A stretch of 5,798 bases of DNA from an uncultured Porphyromonadaceae bacterium (GTDB lineage: Bacteria > Bacteroidota > Bacteroidia > Bacteroidales > Muribaculaceae). This document shows positions 1 through 5,737 of this stretch, piece after piece. The stretch lies in the NCBI GenBank assembly GCA_947176355.1, contig CAMWQY010000178.1:1-5798 (forward strand), given 5' to 3'. Both the position numbers and the translations under genes were made by a program. Within the stretch, counting starts at the first letter, position 1. Every line of letters starts with the position of its first letter. Below the pieces are notes generated by a model. It had not been told where the DNA came from. It did no database searches and worked only from the letters and a program-made list of their open reading frames with translations.

Positions 1-10
1 GAATTGTGCA

Positions 11-27
11 TTATGAATTATGAATTA
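11..27. repeat. Short tandem heptamer repeat (TTATGAA x2 plus TTA)
   Basis: The heptamer TTATGAA occurs twice in tandem and is followed by a partial third unit (TTA). The run sits in AT-rich DNA at the window edge, just outside the terminator at 44-86. Runs of this ATTATGA type are common as intergenic low-complexity repeats. No function can be assigned, and the repeat may extend left of the window. Confidence 0.5.
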
Positions 28-43
28 AATTTAATACTGTGAA

Positions 44-86
44 AAAAAATGCTCCTGAACTCGAAAAGAATTCAGGAGCATTTTTT
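44..86 (-). terminator. Strong intrinsic terminator, potentially bidirectional
   Basis: A perfect 16-bp inverted repeat (44-59 with 71-86) encloses an 11-base loop. The core arms are GCTCCTGAA and TTCAGGAGC, flanked by A runs on the left and T runs on the right. Read on the minus strand the hairpin ends in eight T (complement of 42-49), the classic Rho-independent form. It lies about 75 bases beyond the stop codon of the permease gene and so ends the minus-strand unit. Because the other side also ends in six T (81-86), it could also stop a plus-strand transcript entering from the left. Confidence 0.85.
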
Positions 87-126
87 GTGCGACGACGGAT
101 GAGACGTGTGTCTTTTTAGTAATAAA

Positions 127-141
127 GGGCACTCCGTGCCC
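127..141 (-). other. GC-rich hairpin after the permease gene (weak terminator or repeat element)
   Basis: GGGCAC and GTGCCC pair perfectly as a 6-bp stem with a 3-base loop. On the minus strand the hairpin begins 20 bases after the permease stop codon and is followed by TTTATT. That tail is too short and interrupted for a strong intrinsic terminator. It may act as a first weak terminator, a 3' stabilising structure, or part of a dispersed intergenic repeat. The rest of 87-160 contains only a small AGAC/GTCT hairpin (102-113) and no gene. Confidence 0.45.
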
Positions 142-160
142 GTCCATGCGAGTCTATAAA

Positions 161-1396
161 TCACTTTAAGCTTGCTTCGAAGCCAGCTGCGTGGACAGCC
201 TCAATAACAGCTGCGTGGTCTACGCTGCCGTCTACTGTGGCAAGCCCTGCGTGTAGGTCGACTTCTACGGTGTCAACGCCGTCTACGGCTGCGATAGCTT
301 TCTTTACTGCATTCTGGCAGTGGGGACAGTTCATCCCCGTGATGATGTATTCCTGTGTCATATCTGTACGTATATTTGTTTTTGGATTATAAAATCTGCG
401 AATAAGTGAATATATCAGCAATCCTGCAAGTATGGCGGAGCATATTGTGGAGAATGTGCTGAATTCATGATGACATGCCCCGTGCATCGCCGAGTCATGG
501 CTGATAGCAAACCACCGTGCAGGCATAAGATAGTCTATGGCAAGCCCCATGGCCATCGCTCCGACGATGATCGAGCCAAGGTATACTATCGCAGCCCTTC
601 TACCCATCTCACGCGAAATTAGGGTAAATGAAGCGAAATTAGCTGCAGGACCTGCCATCAGCAATACAAATGCCGTGCCGGGGGAAAGTCCCTTCAATAT
701 AAGCGAAAGAGCGATTGGAATCGAACCGGTGGCGCATACATACATCGGGACAGCTACTATAAGGGCTATAATCATCGACACTATTGGTTTATTGCCAAGA
801 ATAGCGAAGAAATCAGCCGGAACATAGACTGTAATAAGTGCTGCGATAATGAGGCCCACAGTTAGCCATATACCGATACTCCCTACAAGATCCACGAAAC
901 CATAGCGCAAAGAAGCTACGATCTTACCGCCAAAGGAAGAGGGCCGCTCCTCGACAGCATCCGAAGCCACTATACAAGCCTCCGTTCCTTCTGAATTTCG
1001 TTCCGTGGTGCCAACTGCGGCTCCACCGAAAACAGCCGTCACAAGAGCCGCTATGGGGCGCATTACGGCAAATGCCGGACCCAACAATGACCATGTGGCA
1101 GCTATGGAATCCACTCCGGTTTGGGGCGTGGAGATAAGGAATGCGGATGAAGCGGCACGAGACGCTCCATTTCTGCGCATTGCGATAGCAGTGGGAAGCA
1201 CACCACAGGAGCAGAGCGGCAGAGGAACGCCGATGAGGGCAGCCTTCACGACTGTTCCTAATGAATTGCCGGAAAGATGCCGGGCGAATGTCTCTCGCGA
1301 CACGAATGCATGCAGCAGTCCGGCAATCAGGAAACCCAACAAGATATAGGGCGACATCTCATTGAGCATATACAAAAGCGAGTCAAAAAAATCCAT
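161..1396 (-). CDS. SO_0444-type Cu/Zn efflux permease with C-terminal HMA domain
   Basis: This 411-residue inner-membrane protein probably exports copper, zinc or similar soft metals from the cytoplasm. Residues ~10-335 form a permease of the ArsP/DUF318 type, with about eight hydrophobic segments. The hallmark CSCG motif lies at residues 62-65 (context PLPLCSCGVLP), followed by a conserved-looking SAFLISTPQTG segment (84-94). A second membrane Cys is at 221 (MYVCATG). A His/Cys cluster (H300, H305, C308, H309, H310) precedes the last membrane segment (~313-333). A soluble HMA domain follows (~347-411) with GMNCPHC at 354-360, where C357 and C360 would bind metal. The domain order matches the SO_0444 Cu/Zn efflux family, though substrate identity is inferred. 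A cytoplasmic linker (~130-158) splits the two permease halves. The gene follows the HMA-AraC regulator by 81 bases on the same strand and has its own promoter. Start ATG is at 1396, and the protein begins naturally with an amphipathic segment followed by a membrane helix. Confidence 0.87.
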   Translation of the reverse strand: MDFFDSLLYMLNEMSPYILLGFLIAGLLHAFVSRETFARHLSGNSLGTVVKAALIGVPLPLCSCGVLPTAIAMRRNGASRAASSAFLISTPQTGVDSIAATWSLLGPAFAVMRPIAALVTAVFGGAAVGTTERNSEGTEACIVASDAVEERPSSFGGKIVASLRYGFVDLVGSIGIWLTVGLIIAALITVYVPADFFAILGNKPIVSMIIALIVAVPMYVCATGSIPIALSLILKGLSPGTAFVLLMAGPAANFASFTLISREMGRRAAIVYLGSIIVGAMAMGLAIDYLMPARWFAISHDSAMHGACHHEFSTFSTICSAILAGLLIYSLIRRFYNPKTNIRTDMTQEYIITGMNCPHCQNAVKKAIAAVDGVDTVEVDLHAGLATVDGSVDHAAVIEAVHAAGFEASLK

Positions 1397-1437
1397 AGTA
1401 ACGATGTTCTGTTAATAATTCAGATGCAAAGTTACTA
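1396..1437. promoter_or_regulatory. Candidate operator: 7-bp inverted repeat spanning promoter and start codon
   Basis: TAGTAAC (1396-1402) and GTTACTA (1431-1437) form a perfect 7-bp inverted repeat with a 28-base spacer. One arm overlaps the permease -7 box and the other abuts or overlaps the start codon. Because one arm lies upstream of the predicted transcription start, this is more likely a protein-binding site than an RNA hairpin. Two direct-repeat pairs also lie nearby: TCTGTTA at 1408-1414 and 1474-1480, and TTnAnATGCA at 1419-1428 and 1447-1456 (28 bases apart). AraC proteins often bind direct half-sites, so these are alternatives. Binding is inferred only. Confidence 0.3.
1427..1434 (-). 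promoter_or_regulatory. Bacteroidota-type -7 promoter box for the permease gene
   Basis: The minus strand reads TAACTTTG (then CA), an exact match to the Bacteroidota -7 consensus TAnnTTTG. It lies 30 bases upstream of the permease ATG, so transcription should start near 1420 and give a leader of about 25 bases. No convincing -33 TTG box is visible at the expected distance (the bases there read AATG on the minus strand). A weak -33 box would fit a promoter that needs an activator such as the AraC-type regulator encoded just upstream. Confidence 0.6.
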
Positions 1438-1477
1438 CGGATTGCTTTAAAATGCATTATATATTTCTGCCAATCTG

Positions 1478-2032
1478 TTATACCTCCGGCAATGGGGTGC
1501 GGATGCCTATTTCGCGGAACTGGGTCGGGGTCATGCCCGTGGCCTGCTTGAAGCGGGTGCTCAGATGAGGGACAGAGGAAAAACCTGTCTCGTATGCTAT
1601 CTCGCTCAGAGTTAGTTGATCATCAAGAAGCAATTCCTTGATCCTCTCTATGCGCAAGGCAGTGAAATAGTTTTCTATTGTGCGTCCTTCTACAGAGGCG
1701 AAAATACGTGATAAGTTGCGGAAAGACATGTGCAGTGAGTCTTGAAGCGTTGCACTAATGTCAACCTTTACTCCTTCTCCGTCACGCGCCAAATCCATAA
1801 GCTTCATCTTGATTTCAGCGACGATCACTTCCTCTCGCGAGCGTATCACTTCGAAATCTTCTTTTCGCAATTCCCCGTCAAGACGATCGATGACCTCTTC
1901 TGAAGGATTACCCTCTACCGTCACTGAACCCAACTCGACACCAAGCAACTCCAGTTCAGGTATACGAGACGTGACCTCAGCCACCTTCGCCACACAGTGG
2001 CGACAAACCATATTCTTGATCCTAATCTTCAT
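1478..2032 (-). CDS. AraC-family regulator with N-terminal HMA-like metal-sensing domain
   Basis: This 184-residue cytoplasmic protein fuses a small HMA-like fold to an AraC DNA-binding domain. Residues 1-~65 resemble an HMA domain, with the metal site in MVCRHC (C10 and C13) near the N-terminus. Residues ~75-178 carry the two AraC helix-turn-helix motifs: HTH1 around 94-115 and HTH2 around 141-164. The family signature TLSEIAYETGFSSVPHLSTR starts at 141 and is followed by FKQATGMTPTQFR. There is no room for a sugar-binding AraC sensor domain, so the HMA part is the likely sensor. Similar ~185-residue HMA-AraC proteins occur widely in Bacteroidota, often near metal-export genes. The next gene here is a Cu/Zn-type permease, which supports control of metal efflux. 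Start ATG directly follows an in-frame TAA that is the stop codon of the upstream esterase, so this is the only possible ATG start. Metal identity and DNA target are inferred. Confidence 0.85.
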   Translation of the reverse strand: MKIRIKNMVCRHCVAKVAEVTSRIPELELLGVELGSVTVEGNPSEEVIDRLDGELRKEDFEVIRSREEVIVAEIKMKLMDLARDGEGVKVDISATLQDSLHMSFRNLSRIFASVEGRTIENYFTALRIERIKELLLDDQLTLSEIAYETGFSSVPHLSTRFKQATGMTPTQFREIGIRTPLPEV

Positions 2033-3223
2033 TTATTTGAACAGCTGTGGTAGGAATTCAGTGAGGTATATGCGCCAGTTTTTCCATATATGTCCGTCAG
2101 GGCTTTCACGATATACATATTTATAGCCTTTGTCGTCGAGCATCTTGCGGTATTCCTTGTTGGCGTCATAGAGGAAGTCCTTATCGCCGATAGCAATCCA
2201 ATATAGCTTAGGAGCGTTGGCAAACTGAGTGGCAAGTTTTTGGTCTAAATTGTCGTAGATTGGAGATGTAGAGCCCTCGCGTGGGAGTATAGCTGCAGAG
2301 AAAAGACCTATGTAATCGAACATGTCCGGATATTCCTTGGAAATATGAAGCGAATGGAAACCACCCATAGAAAGACCGGCGATGGCACGGTGCTGCTTGT
2401 CGGCAATAGTACGATAGTTAGTATCGACAAACTTAACGACATCAGGAAAATGCTGTTCAAAAGAGCCCTCCATAGTCTTGGGAAGCCGGGTTGTAGGTTG
2501 AATAAAACCAAGACTTGTCTCTCCCGGAGCTCCTTCCATATCAACATTGCCATTTGTCATTACCACAATCATAGGCTCTGCCTCGCCACGTGCTATCATG
2601 TTATCGAGGATCTGCGTAGCGCGACCAAGCTCCGACCAAGCGTTCTCGTCTCCTCCCATACCGTGAAGGAGATAGAATACCGGATAACGTTTGTCACCCT
2701 TCTCATACCCCGGTGGAGTATAGATAGTCATGCGCCTGTCCTTGCCCAATGTGGGACTGTCATACCAAACTTTTGATACCGTGCCGTGGGGAACATCATT
2801 GACCTTGAAATACTCTGCGTAATTACCATCGACAAGGAACACGTTGGTGATAGTGGATATATCACGTAGCTGATATACATTTGATGGGTCAGGCATCTTC
2901 TGTCCATCCACGATAAACGAATAGGAATACAATTCGGGCGACAGAACATCGCTTGTGAATTCCCATACTCCATCCGCATTCTTCACAAGATCAGCAATCC
3001 CGGGAACATCTGCCTTTCCCTGGGGAGTATCTATCTGCACAGCAGGAAGAAAATCACCTGTCACCTGCACCTTTTCAGCATTCGGTGCATACATTCTGAA
3101 AGTAACCGTTTTGTCAGGATGGACCTCAGGAGATATGGTCTGAGAAAACCCCCAGAGCGCCTGCTGGGCTTTGCAACCAAGAGTCGCGATAATGATAATT
3201 GTAATTAATAATATTTTTTTCAT
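2033..3223 (-). CDS. Exported esterase: E-set domain plus alpha/beta-hydrolase (CE1/esterase D-like)
   Basis: This 396-residue protein is an exported serine esterase. Residues 1-~19 form a signal peptide with a long hydrophobic core (LLITIIIIATLG). Cys17 in TLGC could be a lipidation site, but Thr at -3 is atypical and a signal peptidase I cut after CKA (17-19) is also possible. Residues ~25-135 resemble the early-set beta-sandwich found N-terminal to carbohydrate esterases (TVTFRMYAPNAEKVQVTGDF, 39-58). Residues ~145-396 are the catalytic alpha/beta-hydrolase (PF00756 type): HGMGG at 187-191 near the oxyanion hole, nucleophile Ser285 in GLSMGG (283-288), probable acid Asp349 in GDKDF, and His378 in PDGH. 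Relatives include acetyl-xylan and feruloyl esterases of gut Bacteroidota. Siderophore esterases share the fold, so the substrate is open. ATG at 3223 is chosen because it begins MKKILL and a proper signal peptide. An ATG at 3244 is possible, and longer forms would run into the divergent gene. The regulator gene follows with no gap. Confidence 0.85.
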   Translation of the reverse strand: MKKILLITIIIIATLGCKAQQALWGFSQTISPEVHPDKTVTFRMYAPNAEKVQVTGDFLPAVQIDTPQGKADVPGIADLVKNADGVWEFTSDVLSPELYSYSFIVDGQKMPDPSNVYQLRDISTITNVFLVDGNYAEYFKVNDVPHGTVSKVWYDSPTLGKDRRMTIYTPPGYEKGDKRYPVFYLLHGMGGDENAWSELGRATQILDNMIARGEAEPMIVVMTNGNVDMEGAPGETSLGFIQPTTRLPKTMEGSFEQHFPDVVKFVDTNYRTIADKQHRAIAGLSMGGFHSLHISKEYPDMFDYIGLFSAAILPREGSTSPIYDNLDQKLATQFANAPKLYWIAIGDKDFLYDANKEYRKMLDDKGYKYVYRESPDGHIWKNWRIYLTEFLPQLFK

Positions 3224-3320
3224 GATATAAGGAATTTTACGCATTATACGTGTTCTAATATTGACAACAATTTTTATTATTAAAAATATACATAACTTAG
3301 ATAAATATTTACCCGCAATA
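3224..3320. promoter_or_regulatory. Divergent AT-rich intergenic region (promoters for esterase and thioesterase)
   Basis: These 97 bases separate the two divergent starts and must hold promoters for both. On the plus strand TAACTTAG (3293-3300) matches the Bacteroidota -7 box with one mismatch, 20 bases before the thioesterase ATG. On the minus strand TATATTTT (complement of 3283-3290) is a one-mismatch match for the esterase. Neither has a clear -33 box. An AT-only palindrome with 7-bp arms (3270-3276 and 3281-3287, loop TTAT) lies between them, and ATTG-ACAA-CAAT (3260-3271) is a second small dyad. Either could be an operator. Assignment is tentative. Confidence 0.35.
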
Positions 3321-4085
3321 ATGGAATTTTCAAAAAAAGAAAGTGTAATAACACGCAAATACTATCTCTCAGCTGCCGAATGCAACGCGCAGCAGGAGAT
3401 GTCAATCCCCCTTCTGGCACAGAAACTCATCGACGTGGCAACCGAACACGCTAATATCCTTGAAATCGGAAATCCATCAATGCCTTCTCCCGACATGGGA
3501 TGGGTACTATCCCGACTTACAGTGGAGATGGACCGCTACCCTCACGAAAACACCAACTACAGCATAACCACATGGGTCGAGGACTGGAACCGCCATTTCT
3601 CGCGCCGTGCTTTCTCCATATCAGACGCAGACGGCAATATCTTAGGCTATGCCCGCTCCATCTGGATGGTTCTCAACACCTCAGACCGCAGCAACGCCGG
3701 TCTTTCAGGACTCAATTTCAACCCTGAATGGATATCCGACATCGAATGTCCCATTCCGATGCAGGAGAAGCATGTACGCATCGAACCGGACGGCAAAGAA
3801 TCCCTCTATCGCTTCAAATACTGCGACATAGATTTCTACCGCCACGTAAATACAGTACGCTACATCGACCTGCTCCTCAATCAGTTTGATATGCAGACCT
3901 ACGACGCTAACATCGTCAACCGTCTTGAACTCTCCTTCCTCCACGAGGCATCATACGGCATGGAGATAAGGGTGATGAAGCAGACCTCCGACACTAATCC
4001 CCTTCTCCACCGCCTCTACCTTGAGAAGTCAGACGCTACACAACCGATTCTCTATTCTCGCCTACGCTTCGCTCCTCGTCATTAG
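3321..4085 (+). CDS. Acyl-ACP thioesterase family protein (double hotdog fold)
   Basis: This 254-residue cytoplasmic protein is of the bacterial acyl-ACP thioesterase family (PF01643, related to plant FatA/FatB), which releases free fatty acids from acyl carrier protein. The first hotdog domain (~1-130) carries the family pattern GWVLSRLTVEMD (60-71) followed by TTWVEDWNRHFSRRAF and GYARSIWMVLN. The second domain (~150-254) holds the active-site segment DIDFYRHVNTVRYI (169-182) and a Glu at 209 (LHEASYG). In well-studied homologs the segment reads D-x-N-x-H. Asp171 and His175 are kept here, but the Asn position is Tyr173. Glu209 sits 34 residues after the His, as I recall for the catalytic Glu of plant FatB. 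Length is normal for Bacteroidota members (~250). ATG at 3321 is preferred over an upstream TTG at 3261, because the extra 20 residues derive from the AT-rich promoter region and do not look like family sequence. The gene is transcribed alone, divergent from the esterase. Codon use is GC-rich (32 of 60 bases in 3901-3960). Confidence 0.85.
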   Translation: MEFSKKESVITRKYYLSAAECNAQQEMSIPLLAQKLIDVATEHANILEIGNPSMPSPDMGWVLSRLTVEMDRYPHENTNYSITTWVEDWNRHFSRRAFSISDADGNILGYARSIWMVLNTSDRSNAGLSGLNFNPEWISDIECPIPMQEKHVRIEPDGKESLYRFKYCDIDFYRHVNTVRYIDLLLNQFDMQTYDANIVNRLELSFLHEASYGMEIRVMKQTSDTNPLLHRLYLEKSDATQPILYSRLRFAPRH

Positions 4086-4110
4086 CTATTGGAAATTTCT
4101 CATTATTTCA

Positions 4111-4142
4111 GTTGCATAGCCGACATAAAAGCATTATCTTTG
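4111..4142 (+). promoter_or_regulatory. Bacteroidota-type promoter for the AAA/PD-(D/E)XK gene
   Basis: A -33 element GTTG (4111-4114) and an exact -7 element TATCTTTG (4135-4142) are separated by 20 bases, as expected for the Bacteroidota housekeeping sigma factor. Transcription should start near 4147-4150, leaving only about 10 bases before the ATG at 4159, so the mRNA is almost leaderless. There is no terminator hairpin between the thioesterase stop (4085) and this promoter, so some read-through from upstream is possible. Confidence 0.7.
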
Positions 4143-4158
4143 CAAGAAAATGTGAATA

Positions 4159-5736
4159 ATGGAAGAGACAAATGTAAAATATCCGATAGGACAGCAGGAT
4201 TTCAAGACCCTGCGCGAGGGTAATGCCCTTTATATTGACAAAACGGCATTTGTGGAGAAAATAGTGGCAAGTCAATCCAAATACTATTTTCTTGCCAGAC
4301 CCCGCCGGTTTGGCAAAAGTCTCTTCCTGTCAACTCTTCAATATTTTTTCGAAGGAAATCGGGAATTGTTTAAAGGACTTTATATTGATTCTACGGATTG
4401 GGACTGGCAGCCATATCCTGTGCTTCGGCTTGATCTCAATACCGACAGTTATGACGAGCTTGGACTTCTTGATGGAGTACTTGACAATCATTTCAGGGAT
4501 TGGGAAAAAAGATTCAGTGTGGATGTTAAGGATGAAAATTACTCCCAGCGCTTCAAGACTATTATCAAGACTGCGCACGAGAAGACCGGGAAACAGGTAG
4601 TAATTCTTGTTGACGAGTATGATAAACCATTAGTGGCGAACATCAATAAAAAAGATCATATTGAGCATTACCGTAATAAACTCTCTTCAATTTACTCCAA
4701 CTTTAAGAGTTCGGCTGAGCATATTCGTTTGGTATTTCTGACAGGTGTCAGTCGTTTTGGGAAACTCAGCGTTTTCTCAGACCTCAACAATCTTAGGGAT
4801 ATCTCTTTCTTAGATCAATTCGCCGATATCTGCGGCATTACAGAGAAAGAACTTATTGGTAACCTCAAGGCCGGCATTTCAAAATTAGCCGAAAAGGAAG
4901 GTGTGGATTTTGATGAAGTTTTGCTCCAACTAAAAAGAAACTACGACGGATATAGATTTGCCCAAAACGGTAGCGACATCTACAATCCCTGGTCGCTCCT
5001 AAACGCTATGGCAGACTCAGAAATCGGTAATTACTGGAATGACACCGGTATGCCAAAACTCGTTGCAGAGACCTTGAAAAGGGTACATGCCAATCTTGAG
5101 GAAATGTTTGATACATATTGTACAGATGATGATCTTAAGGGACTTGATCTATTAAGCCCCCAACCGCTTGCCTTACTATATCAGACAGGATATCTCACCA
5201 TAAAAAGTTATCAGCAGAAAATCAAACGCTATAGGCTTGGCATACCGAACAATGAAGTGAAAGATGGCCTTTTCAAAGTCCTGCTGCCCTACTATGTAAA
5301 AAGCCAATCTGACAAAGAAGAAAAGAAGATAGTGTCAGATATGGTGATGTATTTCATCTTAGGGAATACAGAAGCTGCCATGAAGTGTCTCCAGGCATAT
5401 TTTGCCGGCGTACATTTCAAGATGAAGATGGATAACGAAAATAACTTCCACAATGCTTTCTACATCCTAATGGATCTCATAGGGTTGGACACTGAAACCG
5501 AATCAGCTACTTCTGACGGTAGCATAGACATAGTCATTAAGACAGAAGACTACATTTATGTAATTGAACTGAAATACAATGGAAGTGCAGAACAGGCATT
5601 AAAGCAGATTGAGGAGAAAAAATATAGCCGAAAGTTCCAAATGGACTCTCGACAATTGATAGAGATTGGGGTGAATTTCTCTTCGGAAACGCGATGCATC
5701 GAAGACTGGAAAATCAGATTAGTTTGTGACAGATAG
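4159..5736 (+). CDS. AAA-ATPase-like / PD-(D/E)XK nuclease-like protein (PF09820-PF08011 type)
   Basis: This 525-residue predicted cytoplasmic protein is complete. The N-terminal AAA-ATPase-like domain (~5-285) begins with the family's YPIGQQDFKTLRE and YIDKT segments. It has a P-loop variant RPRRFGKS (47-54, K53/S54), a Walker B region VVILVDEYDKP (147-157, D152/E153) and the downstream TGVSRFGK (195-202). NYDGYRF (261-267) and NPWSLL (276-281) are also typical. The C-terminal domain (~370-520) is PD-(D/E)XK nuclease-like: GSIDIVI gives Asp457, and YVIELKYN gives Glu470-x-Lys472. It ends with the family's GVNFSSETR (504-512). Such proteins occur in many copies in gut Bacteroidota. Their biological role is not established, and DNA cleavage is only predicted. 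GC content is visibly lower than in the thioesterase gene (23 of 60 bases in 4681-4740 against 32 of 60 in 3901-3960), consistent with a different origin. A diverged duplicate of its 3' end follows immediately. Confidence 0.88.
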   Translation: MEETNVKYPIGQQDFKTLREGNALYIDKTAFVEKIVASQSKYYFLARPRRFGKSLFLSTLQYFFEGNRELFKGLYIDSTDWDWQPYPVLRLDLNTDSYDELGLLDGVLDNHFRDWEKRFSVDVKDENYSQRFKTIIKTAHEKTGKQVVILVDEYDKPLVANINKKDHIEHYRNKLSSIYSNFKSSAEHIRLVFLTGVSRFGKLSVFSDLNNLRDISFLDQFADICGITEKELIGNLKAGISKLAEKEGVDFDEVLLQLKRNYDGYRFAQNGSDIYNPWSLLNAMADSEIGNYWNDTGMPKLVAETLKRVHANLEEMFDTYCTDDDLKGLDLLSPQPLALLYQTGYLTIKSYQQKIKRYRLGIPNNEVKDGLFKVLLPYYVKSQSDKEEKKIVSDMVMYFILGNTEAAMKCLQAYFAGVHFKMKMDNENNFHNAFYILMDLIGLDTETESATSDGSIDIVIKTEDYIYVIELKYNGSAEQALKQIEEKKYSRKFQMDSRQLIEIGVNFSSETRCIEDWKIRLVCDR

Positions 5737-5737
5737 A

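Noticed and set aside
537..1349. Plus-strand open frames inside the permease gene (537-827 and 1005-1349)
   Set aside because: They are antisense to a well-supported membrane protein gene and encode no recognisable domain.
2308..2979. Open frames on both strands inside the esterase gene (2308-2553, 2345-2776, 2728-2979)
   Set aside because: They lie within a gene with a clear catalytic triad and show no family features of their own.
3243..3267. Sigma70-like TTGACA on the plus strand and TATAAT on the minus strand in the divergent region
   Set aside because: Bacteroidota housekeeping promoters use TTG and TAnnTTTG elements. These matches are badly spaced for any gene and are expected by chance in AT-rich DNA.
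3261..3320. Upstream TTG start giving a 274-residue thioesterase
   Set aside because: The added residues come from AT-rich promoter-like DNA, and the family's N-terminus fits the ATG at 3321.
3224..3358. Longer N-terminus for the esterase, beginning at 3358 or at the ATG at 3244
   Set aside because: The 3358 start would overlap the thioesterase gene and put a non-signal-like stretch before the signal peptide. The 3244 start is only 7 residues longer and weakens the signal peptide, so MKKILL at 3223 is the better start.
3500..3944. Open frames overlapping the thioesterase gene in other frames
   Set aside because: They are Pro/Arg-rich or antisense translations of a gene with clear family motifs, with no independent support.
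4086..4158. Possible terminator after the thioesterase gene
   Set aside because: Only the short palindrome GAAATTTC is present, with no GC stem and no T run. The segment is better explained as the next gene's promoter.
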